DNA of 33,569 bases. Origin: Cytobacillus firmus. Lineage in GTDB: Bacteria > Bacillota > Bacilli > Bacillales > Cytobacillaceae. Location of the stretch: the NCBI RefSeq assembly GCF_023715565.1, contig NZ_JAMBOJ010000054.1, forward strand, positions 1 to 33,569, in the 5' to 3' direction. The position numbers and the translations under genes are program-made. The notes under the pieces were generated by a model that was given only the letters and a program-made list of their open reading frames with translations, ran no database searches and had not been told where the DNA came from. Below, one piece after another: positions 16,670 through 24,589 of the stretch; position 1 is the stretch's first letter, and every line of letters begins with the position of its first letter.

Positions 16670-16711
16670 ATCATAAACTATTTTTCCCATATTTTAAAGT
16701 TTGTAAACTTT
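16670..16711 (-). promoter_or_regulatory. Candidate ribT promoter with operator-like palindrome
   Basis: Minus strand: TTTAAA (16698-16693), 17-nt spacer, TATGAT (16675-16670). A palindrome AAAGTTT-gt-AAACTTT (16696-16711, 7-2-7) overlaps the -35. Promoter match is moderate; the symmetry is exact. Confidence 0.35.
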
Positions 16712-16796
16712 TCATAACAGTATATGTATTCATGCTGAATGTTGCTATTTTCGAATAAAACCGGCTAATTCATTGCCTTGACTCCTTTGGCAAAGC

Positions 16797-16883
16797 CTAT
16801 ACTATAAAGAACCAGTAAACAAGTCCCCATCCGATGCTTAACACAAGCAATATTACAAAAAGAAGCCAATTGCTTTTTTTCAT
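16797..16883 (-). CDS. Putative 28-aa membrane peptide
   Basis: Small ORF starting MKKSNWLLFVILLV, a Lys-Lys start and a single hydrophobic helix rich in Leu, Trp and Phe. ATG is preceded by GGGGGC about 10 nt upstream. It lies about 155 bp upstream of ribT on the same strand. I do not recognise it. The hydrophobic profile and ribosome site favour a real gene, but ORFs of this size also arise by chance. The rest of the 16.6-17.1 kb gap holds the ribT and ypuA promoters and nothing else I can name. Confidence 0.35.
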   Translation of the reverse strand: MKKSNWLLFVILLVLSIGWGLVYWFFIV

Positions 16884-17017
16884 ATTTTTACTGCCCCCAT
16901 TTATATATAAATCCTATGACTTACAAACTATCATTCATTTTACACTATTCTTTATCATAATTCCATTCAGCTTGCTGAAATAGGCATTTTGAGCTAAGGT
17001 TTCTGTTAGGGTAGAGT

Positions 17018-17044
17018 TGAAACTTTTTTGCTGAAAGAATCGTC
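17018..17044 (+). promoter_or_regulatory. ECF-type (sigma-M/W-like) promoter of ypuA
   Basis: TGAAAC (17018-17023), exactly 17 nt, CGTC (17041-17044). This is the ECF sigma consensus form; ypuA belongs to the sigma-M regulon in B. subtilis as I recall. The start site would fall near 17050, about 70 bp before the ypuA ATG. Confidence 0.75.
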
Positions 17045-17052
17045 TATTTACA

Positions 17053-17093
17053 GGAAGCCATTAAGCGAGCCGCAGAACTGGCATATGGCTTCC
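17053..17093 (+). promoter_or_regulatory. Hairpin in the ypuA 5' leader
   Basis: Perfect 9-bp arms GGAAGCCAT / ATGGCTTCC enclose 23 nt, followed by CTATTTTTGC and then the ypuA ribosome site (GGGAGG). Lies wholly within the predicted leader. It could act on mRNA stability or as a weak attenuator; no ligand or regulator is suggested by the sequence. Confidence 0.4.
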
Positions 17094-17119
17094 CTATTTT
17101 TGCTACGGGAGGTAACCGC

Positions 17120-17989
17120 ATGAAATGGAATAAAATGCTACTGGTATTCATAATGTCGCTTTTATTTATTTTGCCGATACAGGCATTTGCTGATATGGCG
17201 GAAGGTGATGTAATAGTCACATTAGGTGAGAATCTATCAGAAGAACAAAAAAACATGCTTCTGGCTGAAATGAAAGCTCCGAAAGATGCGACCATCATTA
17301 CTGTTTCAAATGAGGAAGAACATCAATATCTTGGAAATTATATCTCTAAAGCTCTTATAGGAACAAGAGCCATATCTTCTTCGGCAGTCACAGTAGCTAA
17401 ACAAGGCTCCGGTCTTGAAGTCGAGACTAAAAATATTAATTGGGTCACTGATGAAATGTACATTAATGCTTTGATTACTGCTGGTGTAAAAGATGCAAAA
17501 ATTTATATTACAGCACCTGCAAATGTTTCTGGAACAGCCGCTTTAACAGGCATTATTAAGGCATATGAGATTTCAGCCGAAAAAACGATCCCTGAAGATG
17601 TAAAACAGGCGGCAAATGAGGAAATGGTGGAAACAGCCAAGCTTGGCGATTCGGTTGGAAACGAGAATGCAGCTGCTTTAATTGCCAAAATCAAAGAGGA
17701 GATGGCCAAAAATTCACCAGAATCCGATGCAGAACTCAGAACAATTATCGAAAACGCAGCAAAGGACCTAGGCATCACTCTAACCGAACAGGAAACTCAA
17801 AGCTTAATAGATTTATTTAACAAGCTAAAAGAGCTTGATATCGATTGGAACCAGGTAGGTGAACAGCTTAACCAGGCAAAAGACAAAATTTCCAAATACC
17901 TTGAAAGTGAAGAAGGCCAGGGATTTTTAGAAAGCCTAAAACGTTTTTTCACTAGTGTAATAGATGCGATTAAAGCCTTCTTTTCTTAA
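17120..17989 (+). CDS. ypuA: Secreted YpuA family protein (DUF1002)
   Basis: 289 residues. Clear signal peptide (MKWNKMLLVFIMSLLFILPIQ, cleavage after AFA near 24). The mature part begins with VIVTLGENLSEEQKNMLLAEM and contains the DUF1002 features ALIGTRAISSSAVTV and ITAGVKDAKIYITAPANVSGTAALTGIIKAYE. The C-terminal half is helical and charged. The molecular role is unknown; in B. subtilis it is part of the cell-envelope stress response. ATG start with GGGAGG. The ECF-type promoter upstream supports an envelope-stress role here too. Ends in a strong bidirectional terminator shared with lysA. Confidence 0.9.
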   Translation: MKWNKMLLVFIMSLLFILPIQAFADMAEGDVIVTLGENLSEEQKNMLLAEMKAPKDATIITVSNEEEHQYLGNYISKALIGTRAISSSAVTVAKQGSGLEVETKNINWVTDEMYINALITAGVKDAKIYITAPANVSGTAALTGIIKAYEISAEKTIPEDVKQAANEEMVETAKLGDSVGNENAAALIAKIKEEMAKNSPESDAELRTIIENAAKDLGITLTEQETQSLIDLFNKLKELDIDWNQVGEQLNQAKDKISKYLESEEGQGFLESLKRFFTSVIDAIKAFFS

Positions 17990-18033
17990 AAAAATTAAGC
18001 TGCCTTAGCGGGCAGCTTAATTCTTTATTTTTT
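17988..18033. terminator. Bidirectional terminator between ypuA and lysA
   Basis: Perfect 11-bp stem ATTAAGCTGCC / GGCAGCTTAAT with a 6-nt loop. T-rich runs follow on both strands (TCTTTATTTTTT on plus, TTTTTTTAAG on minus). The minus-strand arm includes the lysA stop codon. Confidence 0.85.
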
Positions 18034-19336
18034 CATTAATCGGCAGATCCAATCGTAATATATCCTCGTATGTTTCCCTTTTAACAACCAGCTTAGCCTC
18101 ACCATTTTCAATAAAAACTACAGGAGGTCTTGGAATTCGATTATAATTATTTGCCATGGAATAACCGTATGCTCCTGTACAGAAAACAGCCAGGAGGTCA
18201 TGATCCACTGCTTTTGGAAGAGGCAAATCCCAAATAAGCATATCGCCTGATTCACAGCATTTTCCGGCAATTGATACTGTTTCTTCCGGCTTATCCAGCA
18301 CACGGTTTGCCAATACCGCTTCATACTTAGCCTGATAAAGGGCCGGCCTGATATTGTCACTCATGCCGCCATCCACAGCAAGATAATTTCTTACATTTGG
18401 AACCTCTTTGCGTGACCCAGTTTGGTATAAAGTTGTTCCGGCATCTCCCACTAGGGAACGCCCCGGCTCAATCCAAATTTCCGGCATCTTCATGGAAAAA
18501 TCTTTAGCCTGTTTTTTAACTTCCCCGATAATTTCTTCAACATATTTCGATGCATGAATCGGATCATCTTCTTCTGTATAGCGGATTCCAAAACCTCCGC
18601 CCAAATTAAGCACTTTAGGTTCATATGCATGTTTTTCTTTCCATTCTGCCATCTTCTCAAAAATTTTCTTGGCAGCCAAAATGAAGCCTGTTGTATCGAA
18701 AATCTGAGAGCCGATATGACAGTGAAGTCCAAGCGTTTCAATCCAGCTTGAATTCAGAGCTATTTGCAGAGCCTTTTCAGCCTGGCCATTCTGCAGATCA
18801 AATCCAAACTTTGAATCTTCCTGGCCGGTTAAGATATAGTCATGGGTATGCGCCTCGATTCCTGGCGTGACCCTCAGTAATATTTTTGTTTTAACAGCAA
18901 GAGATTCACAGATTTCCTCCAATAATTCCAGCTCATAAAAATTATCGACAACAATACAGCCGACATTATTCTTTAGAGCCATCCCAAGTTCTTCTCTGCT
19001 CTTATTGTTCCCGTGAAAATGGATTCTTTCAGGAGGAAAATCAGCAGCAAGAGCAGTGTATAACTCTCCGCCTGATACCACATCCAATGAAAGACCTTCT
19101 TCATCTACAAGCTGAATCATTGCCACTGTTGAGAAAGCTTTGCTCGCATAGGCAACTTGTGCTTCTATTCCAAGCTTCTCGAAAGTTTCCTTAAAGCCCC
19201 TGGCTCTATCTCTTATTAGTGCCACATCGTATACGTATAAAGGTGTTCCAAATTGACTGGCGAGTTCGACAGTATCCATACCGCCAATTTCAAGATGCCC
19301 TTTGTCATTTGCCTTCATGGTGCCGTGAAAAAACAT
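18017..19336 (-). CDS. lysA: Diaminopimelate decarboxylase LysA
   Basis: 439 residues, fold III PLP enzyme. PLP lysine in AYASKAFST (Lys66), HCHIGSQIFDTTGF, GGGFGIRYTEEDDP, EPGRSLVGDAGTTLY and the active-site cysteine segment CCESGDMLIWDLPLP. Converts meso-diaminopimelate to L-lysine, the last step of lysine synthesis. Length equals that of B. subtilis LysA. ATG start with GAGGGGG. Single-gene unit between two terminators. No lysine riboswitch upstream: the gap to spoVAF is only about 170 bp and contains a terminator. Confidence 0.96.
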   Translation of the reverse strand: MFFHGTMKANDKGHLEIGGMDTVELASQFGTPLYVYDVALIRDRARGFKETFEKLGIEAQVAYASKAFSTVAMIQLVDEEGLSLDVVSGGELYTALAADFPPERIHFHGNNKSREELGMALKNNVGCIVVDNFYELELLEEICESLAVKTKILLRVTPGIEAHTHDYILTGQEDSKFGFDLQNGQAEKALQIALNSSWIETLGLHCHIGSQIFDTTGFILAAKKIFEKMAEWKEKHAYEPKVLNLGGGFGIRYTEEDDPIHASKYVEEIIGEVKKQAKDFSMKMPEIWIEPGRSLVGDAGTTLYQTGSRKEVPNVRNYLAVDGGMSDNIRPALYQAKYEAVLANRVLDKPEETVSIAGKCCESGDMLIWDLPLPKAVDHDLLAVFCTGAYGYSMANNYNRIPRPPVVFIENGEAKLVVKRETYEDILRLDLPINEKIKN

Positions 19337-19389
19337 GGTTCCCCCTCTTCCTTTTCCTCAGGTGTTTTGCCCCCGAGAATGAACAATTT

Positions 19390-19427
19390 ATGAAAGAAAT
19401 AGACAGCATCCCAAGAGACTGTCTATT
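19390..19427 (-). terminator. Probable terminator after spoVAF
   Basis: Minus-strand stem AATAGACAG / CTGTCTATT (9 bp, 12-nt loop) followed by TCTTTC, a mediocre U-tract. About 80 bp after the spoVAF stop and 55 bp before lysA. Confidence 0.5.
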
Positions 19428-19508
19428 CTGTTTCCTTTAATCCTTTATTTAATTAAAAAAACTTTACCATAATTCGTGTATCTTAGCAATCGGCATTACG
19501 CGTATTTA

Positions 19509-20993
19509 TTATTTTACAGGCTGCTTATAACGATTTCTAGTCTGGACAATGCTTGGCCGAATTTTGGAGCCAGGCATCGAACGGCGAATCAAGATCTGGG
19601 ATAACGCAACCGGACTGAACGGAATAAACGGCCATAGATAGGGTGCATTCAATGATTTAATGCTTGCGAGAAGAAGAATGATTAATGTAAGCCCCACGAC
19701 TAAACCAGGTGTATGGAAAATAGCAACTGCCACCAGCAAAGCCAATCGTAAGATTTTATTGGCAATACTCAGTTCATAGCTTGGTGTTGTATAGGTTCCA
19801 ATGGCTGCAAGTGATACATATAAAATGACTTCCGGAACAAATAGTCCGACATCAATGGCAATTTCACCTATAAGCACAGCTGCTATTAAGCCCATTGCAG
19901 TTGAAAGTGGTGTCGGTGTATGGATAGCCGCAATTCTTAGGAATTCAATTCCGATATCTGCTATAAACAGCTGGGCTATAACAGGAACATTGGTTTCTTC
20001 ATTTGGCCCGATAAATGCGATTCTTTCAGGGAGAAGCGAAGGCTCCAATATAAATAAAAACCATAGCGGCAACAGTACGATTGAAGCCAAAAGACCTAAA
20101 AATCGAATCCAGCGGAGAAATGTGCCAACTGCTGGCGATTGCCTGTATTCCTCTGCATGCTGTAAATGATGAAAGTAGGTTGTAGGCGTAATAATGACAC
20201 TTGGTGAAGTATCAACAAATATAATGACATGCCCTTCAAGCAAATGGGCTGCCGCCACATCTACTCTTTCCGTATAACGGACAAGCGGGAATGGGTTATA
20301 TCCCTGCTTCAAAAGAAATTCCTCGACAGTTTTATCTGCCATTGTTATGCCATCAATTTCAATCGCTTTAATTTCCTTCCTGATTAGATCAATTAAATCC
20401 TCATTTGCTACATCTTTAATGAAACCAATGGCAACATCCGTTTTGGATCTTTCACCGACACGCGTGATCTCAAAGCGCAGCCGTTCATCTCTAATTCTTC
20501 TGCGGGTCAAGGCGGTGTTAATTATAATATTCTCAACATAGCCATCTCTTGAGCCCCGGACAACTTTTTCAGTATCCGGTTCCATTGGGGTTCTTCCAGG
20601 ATAACTTCTGACATCAATAACAAGTCCTTCCCTCTCCCCCTCACCCACAATGACAATCAGGCCCGATAGCACCTGATCAACCAGTTCATCCATTGTTTTA
20701 ATATGCTCAATGGATTGGTGCCTCAGCCTATTCTCGATGATTTCAAATACGTTTGCGGAGAGTTTTTCACTGTCATTGATCCCAATAAGACCCTCGATAA
20801 TGGCAATAATATACTGTGTATCCGTTAGTCCATTTATATAATAGAAATGAATATCCTTCCTTAAGATCGATAACTTTCTGACACCCAGATCGAAGCTTTC
20901 TCCAAGTCCAACTCTATTTTTCATATACTTTTCAATTTCATGCACGGACTCATATATAGGTGTCTTTTCATCCTTCGTCTTGTTTCGTGTCAT
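19509..20993 (-). CDS. spoVAF: Stage V sporulation protein AF (GerA-family membrane protein)
   Basis: 494 residues, a GerA-type A-subunit fold: a large soluble N-terminal domain (1-290, with [31 protein letters not shown]) and about four to five membrane segments from 290 on ([42 protein letters not shown]). The basic C-terminus, ending in RNRYKQPVK, is usual for the family. Located in the forespore inner membrane; influences germination. Start has AAAGGAG 8 nt away and overlaps spoVAEA by 26 bp. Last gene of the operon. Confidence 0.92.
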   Translation of the reverse strand: MTRNKTKDEKTPIYESVHEIEKYMKNRVGLGESFDLGVRKLSILRKDIHFYYINGLTDTQYIIAIIEGLIGINDSEKLSANVFEIIENRLRHQSIEHIKTMDELVDQVLSGLIVIVGEGEREGLVIDVRSYPGRTPMEPDTEKVVRGSRDGYVENIIINTALTRRRIRDERLRFEITRVGERSKTDVAIGFIKDVANEDLIDLIRKEIKAIEIDGITMADKTVEEFLLKQGYNPFPLVRYTERVDVAAAHLLEGHVIIFVDTSPSVIITPTTYFHHLQHAEEYRQSPAVGTFLRWIRFLGLLASIVLLPLWFLFILEPSLLPERIAFIGPNEETNVPVIAQLFIADIGIEFLRIAAIHTPTPLSTAMGLIAAVLIGEIAIDVGLFVPEVILYVSLAAIGTYTTPSYELSIANKILRLALLVAVAIFHTPGLVVGLTLIILLLASIKSLNAPYLWPFIPFSPVALSQILIRRSMPGSKIRPSIVQTRNRYKQPVK

Positions 20994-21555
20994 AATAGCC
21001 GCTCCTTTCCAATATAAGCTCTACTGCCTTTTTAGTAATTGGCGAACCTAATTCATAATGATCTTTTTTAGACATCTTTCCGATATCGCCAATTCCCACG
21101 ATTATCGGCACATTAAGCTGATCAAGACAATAGACGGTATCACCATTAATTCTTCCAATTTCCATCTCGGGTACTCCGAACTTATCAACACCGTATGGAG
21201 TCAATTCCCCGTTGTTATCAATACATACATCAACTTTTGTCCACTCGGCCTGCCGTGTTTTTGAGGCAACTGCTATGACTCCCAGAACATCGATATCTTT
21301 ATGGCACGCAACATATTTCAGCGCATTCTCCCCGGCTCCTTCCCCGATAAACCCGCTATCATCAAACATGACCAATACGGGATCATGGGAGACTTTTTTT
21401 ATCAGCTTGACGATCTGCTGACCGTTTAAGACTGAAGGGTTTCCATGCGATAAAGATAGACATCTGCCTCCAATTTCCTTCGCAACATGCTCCACAGTCT
21501 TTCTTGCAAAATCGTCTCCATCAGTTATTAGAATGACGTGCCTCCGTTCATCCAT
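20968..21555 (-). CDS. spoVAEA: Stage V sporulation protein AEA
   Basis: 195 residues from ATG at 21555. Soluble, with no membrane segment: [22 protein letters not shown] at the start, [22 protein letters not shown], and [23 protein letters not shown] toward the C-terminus, matching SpoVAEA (the soluble AE protein, distinct from the membrane protein AEB). The frame opens nine codons earlier (21582), but no ribosome site precedes that ATG, whereas AAAGGAA precedes the inner one and the family begins about there. Lies directly after spoVAB, where B. subtilis would have AC, AD and AEB. Confidence 0.9.
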   Translation of the reverse strand: MDERRHVILITDGDDFARKTVEHVAKEIGGRCLSLSHGNPSVLNGQQIVKLIKKVSHDPVLVMFDDSGFIGEGAGENALKYVACHKDIDVLGVIAVASKTRQAEWTKVDVCIDNNGELTPYGVDKFGVPEMEIGRINGDTVYCLDQLNVPIIVGIGDIGKMSKKDHYELGSPITKKAVELILERSGYYDTKQDEG

Positions 21556-21609
21556 AGCAGTTTTTCCTTTCCGAATTCTCATTTTTCTTAGATATGCCCA
21601 GCGGAATGC

Positions 21610-22032
21610 TTATTTATTTACAAAATAAATCCATTGGAACAGTGATCCAAACACCTTGCCAAATACAAATGCCATCAATAATATGGCAATCTTTCCATCT
21701 ACCCCGATTCTTTTCGCAAGGATCGGAAAAACATTCAGCACTTCAGTTAAAGCAGCAGCGAGCATGCCAATAAATATGCCCGAAGCCAGCCCAATGGGTA
21801 TTAATAGCAGAGGTGTCAGGTGGAATTCCGGATTCCATAAAGTTGCCAGTGCACCAGCCAACGCCCCCGTCACAACTGCAGCTTCATAATAATGGATCAT
21901 CTTCATCGTTTTACTCAACTGAGTAAGCCTTGGAATGATGCCCAAAACAGCAAGAAATGCCACAAAACCTGAACCAACAGCTAGTCCCCCTGCCAAGCCG
22001 ATCATCATTACCAGGACAACATTAATGGTCAT
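21610..22032 (-). CDS. spoVAB: Stage V sporulation protein AB
   Basis: 140 residues, about four to five membrane segments (NVVLVMMIGLAGGLAVGSGFV, YYEAAVVTGALAGALATLW, LLLIPIGLASGIFIGMLAAALTEV). Part of the spore inner-membrane SpoVA machinery for dipicolinate transport. Start taken as ATG at 22032; a TTG one codon earlier is possible. The start overlaps the 3' end of spoVAA by 11 bp and has no good ribosome site of its own, so translational coupling is likely. Only about 55 bp separate its stop from the spoVAEA start. Confidence 0.92.
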   Translation of the reverse strand: MTINVVLVMMIGLAGGLAVGSGFVAFLAVLGIIPRLTQLSKTMKMIHYYEAAVVTGALAGALATLWNPEFHLTPLLLIPIGLASGIFIGMLAAALTEVLNVFPILAKRIGVDGKIAILLMAFVFGKVFGSLFQWIYFVNK

Positions 22033-22642
22033 CAAGATATTTCATACTCTCCTTGTTCTCTTTCAATGCTACATAATTATCAAGATCGAGCTGATAATTA
22101 AACATTTCCACTTCCAATGGGCTAGGTTCCTCGTTCAGCCGCTTCTTAAAAACATGATTAAAGAAAATGATCATGCCAATCCCCAGGCCAATCGAATAGG
22201 GAATTTGAAAGATGAGCGGCCTGCTGTCCACTTCTCCGGTAAGGAGAGTGTAAATTCTAAGCTGGACTTCCTGCATGCTTACGTCTTCATGAAAATTCAT
22301 AATAGCAAGGGCAGCACCTATAAACAAAAGCAGCCAAACCAGCAGAAAGAGAGGAATTGATACTTTACGCTTCTTAGTAACCACCTCAACTATTGATTGA
22401 GCAGGTCCAATCGACTGAACTTCAATGTTTGGAAAGAATTTAGTTATAGCCCTAATCACCTTCATCACATCAATTATGACAATATTCTGGTCCTGCTCGC
22501 TTACTTGATAAAGCGGAATCCCACAAAGCTTTTCGTAAATATCGTCATCGGCAATAACCTGTGCAATATCTTTCAGCAGTATTCTCTGATTGGGCCGTAT
22601 CTGCAGACGATGCCGCAAGCGAATGTAAACTGTTTTTTCCAA
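22022..22642 (-). CDS. spoVAA: Stage V sporulation protein AA
   Basis: 206 residues if it starts at TTG 22642, which aligns with the MERRIFIRLRHR start of B. subtilis SpoVAA as I recall (here EKTVYIRLRHR). GTG at 22651 and TTG at 22660 are alternatives; no ribosome site decides clearly. Cytoplasmic N-terminal domain (1-100), two membrane segments (about 105-128 and 150-170), then the highly conserved tail FKKRLNEEPSPLEVEMFNYQLDLD. Inner spore membrane, dipicolinate channel component. First gene of the operon, behind a sigma-G-type promoter. Confidence 0.9.
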   Translation of the reverse strand: MEKTVYIRLRHRLQIRPNQRILLKDIAQVIADDDIYEKLCGIPLYQVSEQDQNIVIIDVMKVIRAITKFFPNIEVQSIGPAQSIVEVVTKKRKVSIPLFLLVWLLLFIGAALAIMNFHEDVSMQEVQLRIYTLLTGEVDSRPLIFQIPYSIGLGIGMIIFFNHVFKKRLNEEPSPLEVEMFNYQLDLDNYVALKENKESMKYLDDH

Positions 22643-22721
22643 TATTCTCACTTCCCACAAAGTGATATTCTCTTAAAAGTTGGTTCGCCTATTTAGTGCG
22701 TTTCGCTTTTGTGTCTATATT

Positions 22722-22750
22722 TAGTATGAGTTACATATATTAGCTTCATG
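22722..22750 (-). promoter_or_regulatory. Sigma-G promoter of the spoVA operon
   Basis: CATG (22750-22747), 18-nt spacer, CATACTA (22728-22722) on the minus strand. The -10 is an exact match to the sigma-G pattern and the spacing is as expected. Located about 80 bp before spoVAA and just downstream of the sigF terminator. Confidence 0.75.
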
Positions 22751-22776
22751 AACTCCAATAATTGGCTGCAGATTAT

Positions 22777-22823
22777 AAAAAAAATGAAAGACCGGATGGA
22801 TTAAATATCCATCCGGTCTTTCA
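22777..22823 (-). terminator. Strong terminator at the 3' end of sigF
   Basis: Perfect 17-bp stem, arms TGAAAGACCGGATGGAT / ATCCATCCGGTCTTTCA, 5-nt loop, followed by eight T on the minus strand. The first arm is coding sequence for the last residues of SigF, and the stop codon lies in the loop. Confidence 0.9.
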
Positions 22824-23559
22824 TTTGCTGAAGGATCTTTTTCTCAAGCCGCGATACCTGGACCTGGGAAATGCCAAGTCTTGCAGCCACTTCGGACTGA
22901 GTCTGATCTTTATAGTAGCGCAAGTATACAATCAGCCTTTCCCGCTCATCCAATTCACGGATCGCTTCTTTTAAAGCTATTTTATCAAACCATTTTCCTT
23001 CATTGCCATCATCAATTTGATCGAGCAGTGTAATGGGATCTCCGTCGTTTTCATACACTGTTTCATGTATAGAAGAAGGTATCCGGCTAGCTTCCTGGGC
23101 AAGGATAATATCTTCCGGAGAAATTTCCAGAAACTCGGAAAGTTCTGTAACGGTTGGGATGCGGCCAAGCGTTTTTGATAACTCGTCTTTGGCTTTTCTG
23201 ATTTTATTGCCCATTTCTTTTAAAGAACGGCTTACTTTTACCGTTCCATCATCCCGGATGAACCTTTGGATCTCTCCGATAATCATTGGAACAGCATAGG
23301 TTGAAAACTTTACATCATAACTGAGATCAAATTTATCAACCGATTTCAATAAGCCGATGCAGCCAATTTGGAAGAGGTCATCAGGTTCATATCCTCTATT
23401 CAAGAATCTCTGAACGACAGACCAGACAAGACGCATATTTTTTTGAACAATTTTGTCCCTGGCCCCCTGATCTCCACTTTGGCTTTGCTTTATTAGCTCC
23501 TTGACTTCATTGTCCTTTAAATAGGTTTGGCCCTTCTCTGCTTTAACCTCCACATCCAT
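22801..23559 (-). CDS. sigF: Forespore RNA polymerase sigma factor SigF
   Basis: 252 residues, sigma-70 family without region 1. Region 2 (about 35-105): MRLVWSVVQRFLNRGYEPDDLFQIGCIGLLKSVDKFD and FSTYAVPMIIGEIQRFIRDD. Region 3 (about 110-170) with IRKAKDELSKTLGRIPTVTEL. Region 4 (about 190-250): LIVYLRYYKDQTQSEVAARLGISQVQVSRLEKKIL. First forespore-specific sigma factor, held inactive by SpoIIAB. ATG with GGGAG site, 12 bp after spoIIAB. The message ends in an unusually stable terminator that uses its last codons. Confidence 0.97.
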   Translation of the reverse strand: MDVEVKAEKGQTYLKDNEVKELIKQSQSGDQGARDKIVQKNMRLVWSVVQRFLNRGYEPDDLFQIGCIGLLKSVDKFDLSYDVKFSTYAVPMIIGEIQRFIRDDGTVKVSRSLKEMGNKIRKAKDELSKTLGRIPTVTELSEFLEISPEDIILAQEASRIPSSIHETVYENDGDPITLLDQIDDGNEGKWFDKIALKEAIRELDERERLIVYLRYYKDQTQSEVAARLGISQVQVSRLEKKILQQMKDRMDI

Positions 23560-23571
23560 AGCAAGACTCCC

Positions 23572-24012
23572 TTAATTGCATAGCATTTTACTATTTGATA
23601 AATGCTTCCTTAATCGGATCTCTGTGCCTATACCCGGCTGCGATTGGATTTCGATTTCATCCATGAAATTTTCCATGATGGTAAAGCCCATACCTGATCT
23701 TTCCAATTCAGGCTTTGTTGTAAATAGTGGCTGCCTTGCCTCCTCCACATCCATAATACCGAGGCCTTTATCCTTAATAGTCAAATCAATGAATCCATCT
23801 TCAATCAGAACAGAAATATAGACTACCCCATTAGAATCATTTTCATAGCCGTGAATAATGGAATTGGTAACAGCTTCAGAAACGACCGTTTTAATTTCTG
23901 TCAGTTCGTCCATTGTCGGATCCAGTTGGGCAATAAAAGCAGCAACAGTGACACGGGCGAATGACTCATTTTGGCTGAGCGCACTAAATTCAAGATTCAT
24001 CACATTTTTCAT
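23572..24012 (-). CDS. spoIIAB: Anti-sigma-F factor and serine kinase SpoIIAB
   Basis: 146 residues, GHKL ATPase fold. [25 protein letters not shown] at the start, N box [13 protein letters not shown] (near 45-57), G1 [20 protein letters not shown] and G2 [14 protein letters not shown]. Binds SigF with ATP or phosphorylates SpoIIAA. Same length as the B. subtilis protein. ATG begins 3 bp after the spoIIAA stop; no strong ribosome site of its own, so translation is probably coupled. Confidence 0.97.
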   Translation of the reverse strand: MKNVMNLEFSALSQNESFARVTVAAFIAQLDPTMDELTEIKTVVSEAVTNSIIHGYENDSNGVVYISVLIEDGFIDLTIKDKGLGIMDVEEARQPLFTTKPELERSGMGFTIMENFMDEIEIQSQPGIGTEIRLRKHLSNSKMLCN

Positions 24013-24015
24013 AGT

Positions 24016-24366
24016 TCAGGCAACCCCCAATCTTTGCAGGGCGTTTTCTTCTGTCGGTTCCAAACGGATTATCTTAAATAACCCCGACATATCAAATAAT
24101 CTCTGCACTGCTGGAGAAATCGCACAAACAACCATTTCGCCATGCTTTTGTTTGATTTGTTTGTAGCGGCCCAAAATTACTCCCAGCCCTGAACTATCCA
24201 TAAATGAAAGCTGCTCAAGGTTTAATATAATATGATGGATATCATGATCTTCAATCGACCTCGTCGCCTGTTCACGCAGTACATCTGCTGAATGATGGTC
24301 CAGCTCCCCGCTTAAACGAATACATAAGACATCATGTTTTACTTCCAAATTAATGTTAAGACTCAC
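24016..24366 (-). CDS. spoIIAA: Anti-anti-sigma factor SpoIIAA
   Basis: 116 residues, STAS domain with the phosphorylated serine in [21 protein letters not shown] and the conserved [19 protein letters not shown]. In its unphosphorylated form it binds SpoIIAB and frees SigF. Start is GTG at 24366: AAGGAGG is 8 nt upstream and the protein then begins like its family. The frame is open ten codons further but without a start signal. The stop of a 17-codon upstream ORF (24366-24419) overlaps this GTG by one base. Confidence 0.95.
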   Translation of the reverse strand: MSLNINLEVKHDVLCIRLSGELDHHSADVLREQATRSIEDHDIHHIILNLEQLSFMDSSGLGVILGRYKQIKQKHGEMVVCAISPAVQRLFDMSGLFKIIRLEPTEENALQRLGVA

Positions 24367-24419
24367 TACCTTAGCCTCCTTATCTGGTATCCGCAACTGA
24401 AAAAGCCGCTAATGCTCAT
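24366..24419 (-). CDS. Putative 17-aa leader peptide overlapping the spoIIAA start
   Basis: ATG at 24419 has a better-than-average ribosome site (GGAGGAG, 4-6 nt away). The reading frame begins [16 protein letters not shown] and stops at TAG, whose G is the first base of the spoIIAA GTG (TAGTG overlap). The spoIIAA ribosome site lies inside the ORF. The arrangement would couple spoIIAA translation to the leader. It may instead be a chance ORF; nothing like it is known to me. Confidence 0.35.
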   Translation of the reverse strand: MSISGFFSCGYQIRRLR

Positions 24420-24443
24420 GCTTCTCCTCCGGATAGGATAAAC

Positions 24444-24462
24444 CGGAATTTATAAAATTCCG
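24444..24462 (-). repeat. Perfect hairpin in the spoIIAA leader
   Basis: 8-bp palindromic arms CGGAATTT / AAATTCCG with a 3-nt loop, between the sigma-H-type promoter and the leader ORF. No T-run follows, so it is not a standard terminator. Confidence 0.5.
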
Positions 24463-24486
24463 TCATCCGCCCTTATAGTGAGTCAA

Positions 24487-24514
24487 TTTCGATGCCTGGT
24501 GCTTCATTTCCTTC
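24487..24514 (-). promoter_or_regulatory. Sigma-H-type promoter of spoIIAA-spoIIAB-sigF
   Basis: GAAGGAAAT (24514-24506) matches the sigma-H -35 RnAGGAwww fully; after 12 nt comes ATCGAAA (24493-24487), one mismatch from RnnGAAT. The B. subtilis spoIIA operon is sigma-H transcribed. Spo0A boxes (TGTCGAA-like) are expected nearby; TTGTCGAA occurs at about 24570 on the minus strand, within 60 bp upstream. Confidence 0.65.
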
Positions 24515-24589
24515 CTGGAGACAAAACTAGTGTATTTTCGCTAAAAATACATATTATCGGGATGTTTTTCGACAAGCATAAATGTTTAT

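Noticed and set aside
19337..19508. Lysine riboswitch (L box) before lysA
   Set aside because: The gap is about 170 bp, contains the spoVAF terminator, and shows no L-box core; too short for the element.
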